DNA of 9,350 nt from Firmicutes bacterium UBA1440 (GTDB lineage Bacteria; Bacillota; Clostridia; Peptostreptococcales; Anaerovoracaceae). Numbering within the stretch: position 1 is the first letter of the stretch; each line of letters begins with the position of its first letter. This document shows, piece after piece, positions 1 to 6,709 of the stretch. The notes under the pieces were generated by a model. The model searched no databases and was not told the origin of the DNA. It saw only the letters and a list, made by a program, of their open reading frames with translations. Position numbers and translations under genes: made by a program. The stretch is taken from positions 1,751 to 11,100 of the forward strand of contig DCTM01000015.1 of the NCBI GenBank assembly GCA_002329565.1. The letters run 5' to 3'.

Positions 1-868
1 CTTTCCAAATGTTTGAATAAATTTTATCTATTAGTAAGGGCACCCCTATAAAGACGGAGACCTTGTACTCTATTAAATTTTGCTTAATATATTTGAGGCC
101 GTCAGGAAAGACGGTCCTGACACCCTCGGCCAGCATAACGACAATCGCAGTCGAGCCGAATATATGGTGATACGGCAAAAATGCGATATTTACATCAGTA
201 TTATAAAAGCTTTCCACGATTAACATATCATAGGCATTGATCGCAATGCCATTTTGAGAAAGCATGACAGCCTTAGATTTTGTGGTGGTACCCGAGGTAA
301 ACAGGAGGATACTCATAGCATACGGGTCCGGTCGCGTCTCTATGAAGCCCATATCGCCTTGTTTGACCATCTCCCGACCGCGTTCAATCATCTGCGGTAT
401 TGAATCAAAGCCTTCTCGCGAACTCATGCAAAAGAATTGGGTCACGTTTGTAAGACCTTCTCTTTTGATTCTTTCGACCATTTCCGTATGCTTTTCGTCG
501 AAGATAATCGCATCAGCCTTGCTGCGAATAAGAGATTCTTCGAACTCATTGAACTGCAGTTCCTTGTCTAAAGGAACGCAAACCATGTCTCCCAGCATAC
601 AGCTCAGGTGAGAAACAGCCCATTCATATCTGTTCTTGCCGATGACAGCAATTCGTTTAGCTTTGAGACCGATATTGTGAAGTACAGTGCCCAAGGCGTT
701 GATTTCATCCAGCAGTTCCGTATATGTAATGTTTTTGTAATGCGCTTGCTTGCCTTTCTTTTCTTTGACGGTGAAAGCAATGCTGTCGGGATACAATTTC
801 ACCGAATTGTACAATATATCTTTGATGTTGTTGAATTTGGGCTTTTCTCTGAATTTGTTTTTTTCCAT
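1..868 (-). CDS. AMP-forming acyl-CoA synthetase-like ligase, 3' end missing
   Basis: The frame is open from an ATG at 868 to the left edge, giving 289 residues without a stop; ANL-superfamily long-chain ligases are usually about 500-650, so roughly half is present. These enzymes activate a carboxylic acid with ATP to an acyl-adenylate, then usually transfer it to CoA. Visible motifs are the A3 phosphate loop at residues 190-204 (FTSGTTTKSKAVMLS), the LPYHHIFG motif at 231-238, and GVPLLIDKIY near 275-284, typical of the long-chain acyl-CoA synthetase branch. An early segment, AVIGKNRYEW (74-83), also fits. The A3 loop departs from the usual TSGTTGxPKG pattern. A ribosome binding site, AAAGGAAAAG, lies just before the ATG. 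The gene follows the YigZ-family gene by 74 bp with no terminator visible, so it may share that transcript. The acyl substrate cannot be told; transfer to acyl carrier protein is an alternative to CoA. Confidence 0.88.
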   Translation of the reverse strand, partial: MEKNKFREKPKFNNIKDILYNSVKLYPDSIAFTVKEKKGKQAHYKNITYTELLDEINALGTVLHNIGLKAKRIAVIGKNRYEWAVSHLSCMLGDMVCVPLDKELQFNEFEESLIRSKADAIIFDEKHTEMVERIKREGLTNVTQFFCMSSREGFDSIPQMIERGREMVKQGDMGFIETRPDPYAMSILLFTSGTTTKSKAVMLSQNGIAINAYDMLIVESFYNTDVNIAFLPYHHIFGSTAIVVMLAEGVRTVFPDGLKYIKQNLIEYKVSVFIGVPLLIDKIYSNIWK

Positions 869-942
869 TCACTTTTCCTTTTTCCGGCAATTTTCAGTCG
901 GGATTATTATGCTCGCTCAATCAGATAAATTCTGCCGCGGAA

Positions 943-1578
943 CTATACCTTTATCTTGACAAGCTCATTTGAACGCGACAATACGGGCGCGTGTCCGGCG
1001 GTAAGATTTTGCAACAATTCTGTTATATATGTCTCGTCCCCGAGACGGACGGCGATGGTCGGCACGACGATGTCCGAATAGATTACTTCGCGAATTTCAA
1101 ACCTGCCTTCGCTCGTCTGCGCAAGATTTTGCAGTTTTGCCAAATGCTGATATTCCAGTTTAACCTTCATTACACACATCTCAACCACATCACAAATCTG
1201 CGCAGCCTCGATACCGAGTTTTGCACTCATCACATAAGCGCGAAGCAGTCCGCCTGTACCCAGCTTGATGCCTCCGAAATAGCGCGTAACGACCACGACT
1301 GCGTTAGTGATATTTCCCTTCACCATTAACTGTATTATGGGAACCCCCGCAGTACCCTGCGGCTCACCGTCGTCCGAGGCCCACTGCGTCTGCATTTTTT
1401 CGCCTATCACCATCGCGGGTACGTTGTGCCTTGCGTCGCGATGACGGGCCTTTATTTCTGCAATATAGGCCTCCGCGTCTTCCCCTGTTTCAACAGGTTT
1501 AACGTGTGCAATAAATCTGGAATGCCGGTCGATATACTCCGCCGAGGCCTCCTGCATTACAGTCCTGTATTTTACCAT
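943..1578 (-). CDS. YigZ/IMPACT family protein (UPF0029, YvyE-like)
   Basis: This 211-residue protein has the full two-domain layout of the bacterial YigZ/YvyE family. The N-terminal IMPACT domain carries ARHN at residues 49-52, SDDGEPQGTAGVP at 68-80 and VVVTRYFGGIKLGTGGLLRAY at about 95-115, the signature stretches of the family. The C-terminal part (about 140-205) corresponds to the ferredoxin-like DUF1949 domain. Eukaryotic IMPACT regulates the Gcn2 kinase; the bacterial role is not settled, though nucleic-acid or translation-linked functions have been suggested. The ATG at 1578 is preceded by AAGGATAAGGAAT, and this ribosome binding site overlaps the end of hflX. Only five bases separate the two genes, so the pair is almost certainly co-transcribed and possibly translationally coupled. 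Length and motifs are normal and nothing looks broken. Confidence 0.95.
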   Translation of the reverse strand: MVKYRTVMQEASAEYIDRHSRFIAHVKPVETGEDAEAYIAEIKARHRDARHNVPAMVIGEKMQTQWASDDGEPQGTAGVPIIQLMVKGNITNAVVVVTRYFGGIKLGTGGLLRAYVMSAKLGIEAAQICDVVEMCVMKVKLEYQHLAKLQNLAQTSEGRFEIREVIYSDIVVPTIAVRLGDETYITELLQNLTAGHAPVLSRSNELVKIKV

Positions 1579-1583
1579 ATTCC

Positions 1584-2867
1584 TTATCCTTCTATCTCAT
1601 ATGCAGCAAATCGTCGATAGTCAGCGAGCGACAGTTCGGCAACTATCCGTGTTCCTTCCGGCAAATATTCTATCGACAAAACCTTTGTCTTCTCACATAA
1701 ATACGAAGAGATACTGCCCTTTTCATACGGGATCAGCAATGTAGCCTTGAGCTTGTCGTCGAAAAGCTTTTCTTTAATCAGCGCGGTGAGCTCCTCGATG
1801 TTGTCCCCACGTTTGGCTGAGATCAACACGCTGTCCGGGCCGCCTGCTGTAACCGGGATTTTCTCAAGCTTATCAATCTTGTTGTAGACCAGAATTTCCG
1901 GAGTATTGCCCGCTCCGATTTCCTTTATTACCTTGCGTGTAACATCGATACGAAAATCGTAAGCCGCATCGGAAATGTCGACGACGTGGAAAATCAGATC
2001 CGCGTAAGCGACCTCTTCAAGCGTAGCCTTAAAGGCGTTGACGAGTGCGTGCGGCAGTTTGCTGACAAAGCCGACCGTATCGATTAGGATGAATTCGGTT
2101 TGCGGGTCAAGTTTGATCAATCGCTGAGCTGTGTCGAGGGTGGCAAACAGCATGTCCTTCTCAAATACCGTCTTGTCTTCCTTCTCGCTCATCTCGAGAA
2201 ATTTGTTCATGAGAGCCGATTTGCCCGAGTTCGTATACCCTACGAGAGCGATCAATGGGATCTCTGCTTTCTCCCGTTTGGCTCTCTGTGTCCTACGTGT
2301 GTTTTTCAGCTTTGCGAGCTCCGCTTTGATGTCATCAATGCGACGCTCGATATGTCGCCTGTCCGTTTCGAGTTTCTTTTCTCCCGGACCACGCGTACCA
2401 ATGCCGCCTCCGAGTCGTGACAGAGACTTGCCAAAGCCGAGCAGTCTTGGCATCCTGTATTTAAGCTGAGCGAGCTCAACTTGCAGCTTTCCTTCTCTCG
2501 AAGTCGCACGCGCCGCGAAGATATCGAGTACAAGAATCGTCCTGTCAATCACGCGCACTCCCACAGCCTCCTCTAAATTCCTCAGCTGCATGCCCGAGAG
2601 CTCGTCATTGAAGATAACCGTATCGGCTTCCATGGCAGTGCACATTTCCGCGAGTTCTTCCACCTTACCTTTTCCTATGAATGTGGCGGTGTTGGGGCGC
2701 TCGAGGTTCTGAATCATTCGTCCTATCACTTCCGCATCGGCTGCCTCCGCAAGACCTTCCAGCTCGTCCATCGAAGCAGAGATATCTTCTCCGCGCTGTA
2801 GGCCGACGAGGATAGCTCGATAGCTTTCACGAGAGATTATTTTGTTTTCATCGTCAAATTTTATCAT
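1584..2867 (-). CDS. hflX: GTPase HflX
   Basis: HflX is a ribosome-associated GTPase that binds the 50S subunit and splits stalled or stress-inactivated ribosomes. With the start at 2867 the protein has 427 residues, the usual family size. The N-terminal HflX domain contains the glycine-rich segment GGGIGTRGPGEKKLETDRR (about 153-171), followed by a basic coiled-coil. The G domain shows G1 GYTNSGKS (210-217), G3 DTVGF (263-267), G4 NKID (329-332) and G5 SAK (350-352). The G1 lysine-serine pair is followed by Ala rather than the common Ser/Thr. An in-frame TTG at 2933 would add 22 residues and overlap the yunB stop as TTGA. I prefer the ATG because family similarity begins just after it and because a promoter-like element covers the TTG. 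The ribosome binding site before the ATG is weak (GGGA). The next gene, yigZ-like, starts five bases after the stop. Confidence 0.95.
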   Translation of the reverse strand: MIKFDDENKIISRESYRAILVGLQRGEDISASMDELEGLAEAADAEVIGRMIQNLERPNTATFIGKGKVEELAEMCTAMEADTVIFNDELSGMQLRNLEEAVGVRVIDRTILVLDIFAARATSREGKLQVELAQLKYRMPRLLGFGKSLSRLGGGIGTRGPGEKKLETDRRHIERRIDDIKAELAKLKNTRRTQRAKREKAEIPLIALVGYTNSGKSALMNKFLEMSEKEDKTVFEKDMLFATLDTAQRLIKLDPQTEFILIDTVGFVSKLPHALVNAFKATLEEVAYADLIFHVVDISDAAYDFRIDVTRKVIKEIGAGNTPEILVYNKIDKLEKIPVTAGGPDSVLISAKRGDNIEELTALIKEKLFDDKLKATLLIPYEKGSISSYLCEKTKVLSIEYLPEGTRIVAELSLADYRRFAAYEIEG

Positions 2868-2904
2868 ATAGTATCCCGTGCTTTCAATTTTTCTGTTGAA
2901 TTTT

Positions 2905-2933
2905 ATTGTATCACATATTTTACCGCAACTCAA
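2905..2933 (-). promoter_or_regulatory. Candidate SigA-type promoter of hflX
   Basis: On the minus strand a -35-like TTGAGT (2933-2928) is followed after exactly 17 bases by a -10-like TACAAT (2910-2905). Initiation would be expected near 2898, about 30 bases before the hflX ATG at 2867. The element overlaps the last codons of yunB, so hflX could be expressed in growing cells independently of the sporulation gene upstream. This is a consensus match by eye, not a measured promoter. Confidence 0.45.
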
Positions 2934-3607
2934 TTGGCAGTACCGGTATTCATGCCGTCGAGAAGGTCGTCTGACGGTACGTTTACATAACTTTCCGGCA
3001 CTCTGCCCATGATAACCGTCTCCGCTACGAGGATTACACTGCTCACAGTAACCTCGTTTTCTGAAAACGGTGCCAAAACTCTGGCCTGCGTATTCAGGAT
3101 CACATATACCTTATATTTTGTCTGATTAATGCCCTGTGATTCAAATTCCGTGCGAAAATCCACTCCCGTAACAGCCAGCGGCAGGATTTCAAGGCAAACC
3201 GACGGGCCGCCCTGCGAGAGGACCTTATTGCCCAAAAGTGAGCCTACCGGCACACGGGTAATAACGGCATCTGTTTCTTTGTACTGTTCTTGCAGATCAA
3301 AATACAGTTGCCCAATGAGGGAATTTATCAACATTGTGTTAGCCTGCACCATTTCAATCTCGCCGTTGTCGTTTGTCTGAGTGAGCAGGAGGGCAGTGTC
3401 ACCCGTATAATCCGAAAAATGCTCTCTCACGACTCCGTTGACCGCTTGGGAGATGGCACTCTTCGCCTTCATCTGAGAGATGGTATCGATGTTGGGAGCA
3501 ATGGTAAAATTCCAGACAAAAGTACCGTAAAGCGTCAAAGCGACGGCCAATACGGATAAGATTCTGCCCTTAATGTTTACTCTTCGACCAAATCTCCTTC
3601 TGCCCAT
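2930..3607 (-). CDS. yunB: Sporulation protein YunB
   Basis: YunB is needed for efficient endospore formation in Bacillus subtilis, where it belongs to the mother-cell SigE regulon; its biochemical role is unknown. The 225-residue product has a basic N-terminus, one hydrophobic segment at about 16-34 that should anchor it in the membrane, and a long outer domain. Family hallmarks are RVPVGSLLG (118-126), FRTEFESQGINQTKYKVY (151-168) and VAETVIMGRVPESYVNV (194-210). The ATG at 3607 was chosen because GAGGT lies six bases upstream; two further in-frame ATGs at 3628 and 3625 have no ribosome binding site and would add seven or six residues. The gene lies 55 bp downstream of codY, and its ribosome binding site sits in the 3' arm of a strong hairpin. 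Its presence is the main evidence that the host forms spores. Confidence 0.92.
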   Translation of the reverse strand: MGRRRFGRRVNIKGRILSVLAVALTLYGTFVWNFTIAPNIDTISQMKAKSAISQAVNGVVREHFSDYTGDTALLLTQTNDNGEIEMVQANTMLINSLIGQLYFDLQEQYKETDAVITRVPVGSLLGNKVLSQGGPSVCLEILPLAVTGVDFRTEFESQGINQTKYKVYVILNTQARVLAPFSENEVTVSSVILVAETVIMGRVPESYVNVPSDDLLDGMNTGTAN

Positions 3608-3648
3608 AAAAATACCTCTGTTCATCATATGACGGGCAGAGGTATCTC
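3608..3648 (-). promoter_or_regulatory. Hairpin with U-run covering the yunB ribosome binding site; possible codY terminator or attenuator
   Basis: A perfect 9-bp inverted repeat, ATACCTCTG (3612-3620) and CAGAGGTAT (3637-3645), encloses a 16-base loop. On minus-strand RNA it extends to 12 pairs using two G-U wobbles. The 3' arm contains the GAGGU ribosome binding site of yunB and runs into five U residues that directly precede the yunB ATG. The structure could end codY transcription, hide the yunB ribosome binding site on read-through messages, or both. The loop holds CATATGAT, which resembles a SigE -10 element, but I see no convincing matching -35. Confidence 0.6.
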
Positions 3649-3662
3649 GTTACATGTGATTG

Positions 3663-4442
3663 TTATATATCCAGTTTTTCCAGTTGCTCTTTTAGCTTAT
3701 GGTTGATAATCTTGATGTGCGTGCCCTTCATACCCAGAGAGCGCGATTCAATAATCCCGGCCGATTCCAGCTTGCGAAGTGCGTTAACAATAACAGAGCG
3801 CGTGATTCCGGACTTGTCCGCTATCTTGCTCGCTACCAGCAACCCATCGTCACCCTGCAGTTCAGCAAATATCCGACGGACAGCTTCGATTTCCGAATAT
3901 GAAAGTGTCCCGATAGCCATCTTAACGACAGAGCTCTCTCTGAGTTCATCCTCGAGTTCCAAAGTCTTCGATCTCTGAATTTCCAACCCTACTACGGCAG
4001 CACCGTATTCACCGAGCGCTATATCTTCATCCGTGTAAGGCGGAGTATAGCGAGTCAGCGACAGCGTGCCCCAACGCTCGCCGCCACCGATTATAGGAAT
4101 AAATGTATGATACTTATCCGATTGCTGATAGTTTTCATCCACTATCTCCTTCAGTTCATCGTTTATTGCGTTTACAATCGTAGTGTTTATGCTCATCAAT
4201 GCTTCGTTGAAGGCAGAGGTCATCATCTCTTCCCCGGTTTTCGGGTTCGCCACTACAGAAGTATCCTCTTTTATTTTATAGTAAACGCCGAGGACCTTTC
4301 CCGTCCTGCTTGTAATATATACATTTGAATCCAGTAAATCGCTGAGTACGGCACATAAATCGGCAAACGAAAATCTACCTGTCCCGCTTTCTTGGAAAAT
4401 CCAATTCATTCGTCTGATTTTGGCAAGTAATTCCTTGCTCAT
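3663..4442 (-). CDS. codY: GTP-sensing pleiotropic transcriptional regulator CodY
   Basis: CodY is the global Firmicutes repressor that senses GTP and, in many species, branched-chain amino acids, and switches on stationary-phase, transport and biosynthesis genes when nutrients fall. The 259-residue length equals that of the B. subtilis protein. The C-terminal winged helix-turn-helix is close to canonical: GLLVASKIADKSGITRSVIV (200-219), then NALRKLESAGIIESRSLGMK (220-239). The GAF region keeps SRTGK (45-49), PIIGGGERWGTL (116-127) and E154/K159, positions matching residues reported for GTP contact. However, the FPEEY-type segment and nearby methionines that shape the isoleucine pocket are absent; residues 66-86 read quite differently. 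The start is firm: GGAGGGG precedes the ATG at 4442. The upstream region carries candidate promoters and a CodY box, suggesting autoregulation. HslUV lies immediately upstream, as in Bacillus, but is separated by a terminator. Confidence 0.97.
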   Translation of the reverse strand: MSKELLAKIRRMNWIFQESGTGRFSFADLCAVLSDLLDSNVYITSRTGKVLGVYYKIKEDTSVVANPKTGEEMMTSAFNEALMSINTTIVNAINDELKEIVDENYQQSDKYHTFIPIIGGGERWGTLSLTRYTPPYTDEDIALGEYGAAVVGLEIQRSKTLELEDELRESSVVKMAIGTLSYSEIEAVRRIFAELQGDDGLLVASKIADKSGITRSVIVNALRKLESAGIIESRSLGMKGTHIKIINHKLKEQLEKLDI

Positions 4443-4465
4443 TTTTTTAACCCCTCCAATCTGTG

Positions 4466-4496
4466 ATTATAGTTTATTTTTTTCAAAACATTACAA
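4466..4496 (-). promoter_or_regulatory. Second, weaker candidate codY promoter
   Basis: A perfect -10 hexamer TATAAT (4471-4466) sits about 25 bases before the codY ATG, with TTGTAA (4496-4491) as a poor -35 at a long 19-base spacing. A loose CodY-box-like stretch with four mismatches (4478-4492) overlaps it. The leader would be very short but would still include the GGAGGGG ribosome binding site. Confidence 0.25.
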
Positions 4497-4524
4497 ATAT
4501 TTACAAGGAAGTATAAGTAGTATT

Positions 4525-4553
4525 AGTATAAGGTATAATTTTAGGTAAAGCAA
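4525..4553 (-). promoter_or_regulatory. Candidate main SigA-type promoter of codY
   Basis: TTGCTT (4553-4548) and TATACT (4530-4525) are spaced by exactly 17 bases on the minus strand. Initiation near 4518 would give a leader of about 75 nucleotides before the codY ATG. It lies downstream of the hslU terminator, so codY would be transcribed as its own unit rather than with hslVU. Confidence 0.5.
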
Positions 4554-4566
4554 TAGCTATTTTTTC

Positions 4567-4581
4567 AATTTTCAAAAAATA
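4567..4581. promoter_or_regulatory. Candidate CodY-binding box upstream of codY
   Basis: The 15 bases AATTTTCAAAAAATA match the established CodY motif AATTTTCWGAAAATT at 13 of 15 positions. The site ends 14 bp upstream of the candidate -35 at 4553. CodY genes are often autoregulated, so placement before codY supports the call. The region is very AT-rich, which raises the chance of a fortuitous match. Confidence 0.45.
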
Positions 4582-4652
4582 ATCGATTTATATAAAATTC
4601 TTCCAGTCGAAATACTTTTTACGTTCTTCCGGAGTTTGGGATAAACTTGAGT

Positions 4653-4686
4653 AAAAAAATCGCACCGAATGCAGGTGCAATTTTTT
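4653..4686 (-). terminator. Rho-independent terminator after hslU
   Basis: Eleven bases past the hslU stop, minus-strand RNA folds as UUGCACC, a seven-base loop, then GGUGCGA, followed by seven U residues. The seven-pair stem has one G-U wobble and is extended by the A-run before it pairing with the U-run. This should end the topA-hslV-hslU transcript ahead of the codY promoter region. A weaker version could work on the plus strand, with one C-A mismatch, but no gene there needs it. Confidence 0.8.
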
Positions 4687-4697
4687 AATTTCATTCA

Positions 4698-6125
4698 CTA
4701 CAGAATATATTTTTCCAAATCTTCCTCGTGGATTTTTTCGATGAATTTTTCTTTTACATCCTCCGCGTCGATGACAATTTTCTTCTCATTGCTGTCGGGA
4801 ATGTTAAAGGAAATATCCTCAAGCAACTTTTCCATGATGGTATGCAACCTTCTGGCACCGATGTTCTCCGTCTGCTCGTTCATCAGGAAAGCTATATTGG
4901 CAATCTCTTCCACTGCTGCGTCGGTAAACTCCAATTCTACGCCCTCTGTTTCCAGCAACGCTTTGTGCTGTTTCAGGAGAGCGTTCTCAGGCACGGTCAG
5001 TATTTTGACAAACGATTCCTTTGTCAAATTTTCAAGTTCCACTCTGATCGGAAATCTTCCCTGCAGCTCGGGAATCAAATCAGTGGGCTTCGCGGTGTGA
5101 AACGCCCCTGCACCGATAAAGAGAATGTGGTCGGTCTTGACCGGACCGTACTTTGTGTTGACAACGCTTCCCTCTACAATAGGCAGAATGTCGCGTTGCA
5201 CGCCTTCCCTGGACACGTCTGCACCCGATCTATAGCCGCTGCCTGCCGCTATCTTATCTATTTCATCTATAAAAATGATACCGTTTTGCTCTGCGTTCAG
5301 CAATGCCTCGTCCGTCACCTGATCCATGTCGAGCAGGTTTTGCGCCTCTTGTTCACGCAAAATCCGTCGCGCATCCTTCACCCTTACATTTTTCTTTTTC
5401 TTTTTCGGGGGCATCATGTCACCGAATATATTGCCGATGGCGATACCCATTCCCTCGTTGCTCATATCCAAATTATTACCTTTCGGCTGGCTGATGACTT
5501 CGATTTCAATGTATTGCTCTTCCAGCAAACCGTCCCTTAACTGCTGACGCACCTGCTCGCGCGCATACTCGACATCAACTTCCTCTTTGCCTTCGGATTG
5601 CATCTTTTCAAATTCTTGTTTCTGGCTGTTGCCGGTAAGCCCTCCCATAATGAAGTCAAACGGCCCTCTTACAGTCGCACCGGCGGACATTTTTTTCTTG
5701 CCCGGGATTATTGCTTCGAGAATCTTCTCCTCCACAATCTCATCGGCTACCGAATACTTCTGTGCGAGCATATTTTCTTTGGTGATGCGCATCGCCGCTT
5801 CAACGAGATCGCGTACCATCGAGTCTACGTCTCTTCCGACATAACCCACTTCGGTAAACTTCGTCGCCTCGACTTTTACAAACGGTGCATCCATCAGTTT
5901 GGCCAGTCTTCTGGCAATTTCCGTCTTGCCGACACCTGTCGGACCCATCATGAGAATATTCTTCGGCGTAATTTCCTCACGCATCTCCTCAGAGAGCAAA
6001 CTTCTTCTGTATCGGTTGCGCAGTGCAATGGCGACTGATTTTTTTGCCTCATCCTGGCCGATGATATATTTATCGAGTTGCTCCACGATTTCCCGCGGAG
6101 TCATACTGTAAAATGTACTTGCCAT
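4698..6125 (-). CDS. hslU: ATP-dependent protease ATPase subunit HslU (ClpY)
   Basis: HslU is the AAA+ hexameric unfoldase that feeds substrates into the HslV peptidase in the cytoplasm. The 475-residue product shows the complete family layout: Walker [10 protein letters not shown] (61-69), pore loop GYVG (94-97), a variable intermediate domain at about 110-250, Walker [10 protein letters not shown] (283-291), arginine-finger region [13 protein letters not shown] (352-364) with R357, and sensor-2 GARRLH (423-428). It ends in YIL, the hydrophobic tail that inserts between HslV subunits to activate them. The start at 6125 follows GGGGG with an eight-base spacer. hslV lies 14 bp upstream, so the two subunits are made from one message. 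Nothing essential is missing, and the enzyme should be functional. Confidence 0.97.
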   Translation of the reverse strand: MASTFYSMTPREIVEQLDKYIIGQDEAKKSVAIALRNRYRRSLLSEEMREEITPKNILMMGPTGVGKTEIARRLAKLMDAPFVKVEATKFTEVGYVGRDVDSMVRDLVEAAMRITKENMLAQKYSVADEIVEEKILEAIIPGKKKMSAGATVRGPFDFIMGGLTGNSQKQEFEKMQSEGKEEVDVEYAREQVRQQLRDGLLEEQYIEIEVISQPKGNNLDMSNEGMGIAIGNIFGDMMPPKKKKKNVRVKDARRILREQEAQNLLDMDQVTDEALLNAEQNGIIFIDEIDKIAAGSGYRSGADVSREGVQRDILPIVEGSVVNTKYGPVKTDHILFIGAGAFHTAKPTDLIPELQGRFPIRVELENLTKESFVKILTVPENALLKQHKALLETEGVELEFTDAAVEEIANIAFLMNEQTENIGARRLHTIMEKLLEDISFNIPDSNEKKIVIDAEDVKEKFIEKIHEEDLEKYIL

Positions 6126-6139
6126 ATGTTTTTCCCCCT

Positions 6140-6679
6140 TTACAGTTTTTCTACGGAAATGTGATTGTTTGTAAACACGCAGATTCCCGATGTAATATTG
6201 AGCGATTCACGCACAATTTCCTCCGCCGTCATGTCTGTATGTTTATATAGAGCGGTCGCCGCTGCATAAGCGTAGTTACCTCCCGAACCTATGGCGACGA
6301 AATCCTCATCCGGCTCGATGACCTCACCGTTGCCCGAGATAACGAGAATGGAATCCTTGTCGGCGGCAATCATCAGTGCTTCAAGATTTTTCATAATCTT
6401 GTCTGAACGCCAAAGCTGTGCCAACGCAACAGCCGCGCGTTTCAAGTTCCCGGAATGCTCCTCCAATTTCTTTTCAAATTTCTCGGTAAGCGCGAAAGCA
6501 TCCGCCACCGAGCCCGCGAAACCGGTCAAAACGCTATTTTTGTAGATTTTACGAACCTTCTTCGCGCCGTGTTTCATTACGGTCGTCTGTCCCATCGTGA
6601 CCTGGCCGTCACCCCCTATGCACACGTCTCCCGAACCTCTTCTGACAGCCACGATCGTCGTTGCATGAAATTGTCCCAT
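6140..6679 (-). CDS. hslV: ATP-dependent protease peptidase subunit HslV (ClpQ)
   Basis: HslV forms the two stacked hexameric rings of a proteasome-like threonine peptidase, active when capped by HslU. With the start at 6679 it has 179 residues, the normal size. The sequence begins [12 protein letters not shown]; by alignment with Thermotoga and E. coli HslV the nucleophile is the first Thr of TT (T7), so a six-residue leader would be removed. Other conserved parts are [14 protein letters not shown] (23-36), the lysine of the AKKVRK stretch (about K41), [10 protein letters not shown] (53-62), and the C-terminal [14 protein letters not shown]. An ATG at 6685 would add Met-Glu, but it abuts the GAGGG ribosome binding site directly, whereas the ATG at 6679 has a proper six-base spacing. 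The gene follows topA by 30 bp and precedes hslU by 14 bp in an apparent operon. Confidence 0.96.
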   Translation of the reverse strand: MGQFHATTIVAVRRGSGDVCIGGDGQVTMGQTTVMKHGAKKVRKIYKNSVLTGFAGSVADAFALTEKFEKKLEEHSGNLKRAAVALAQLWRSDKIMKNLEALMIAADKDSILVISGNGEVIEPDEDFVAIGSGGNYAYAAATALYKHTDMTAEEIVRESLNITSGICVFTNNHISVEKL

Positions 6680-6709
6680 TTCCATCCCTCTTTTCTATGT
6701 TCCTAATGA

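Noticed and set aside
885..905. CTGAAAATT half-site resembling a CodY box upstream of the ligase gene
   Set aside because: Only one half of the palindrome matches; six of fifteen positions fail, so it is not a supportable CodY site.
4605..4611. AGTCGAA, one mismatch from the Spo0A box TGTCGAA
   Set aside because: A seven-base motif with a mismatch is expected by chance in this much sequence, and it is not well placed relative to the candidate codY promoters.
4572..4694. 40-codon minus-strand frame starting just after the hslU stop
   Set aside because: It has no ribosome binding site of its own, passes straight through the terminator stem and U-run, and its product looks like low-complexity AT-rich translation.
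4728..5540. Open frame of 270 codons on the plus strand opposite hslU
   Set aside because: It lies wholly antisense to an intact, well-conserved hslU, has no recognisable domains, and its open length follows from the codon use of the gene on the other strand. The other plus-strand frames opposite the minus-strand genes were dismissed for the same reason.
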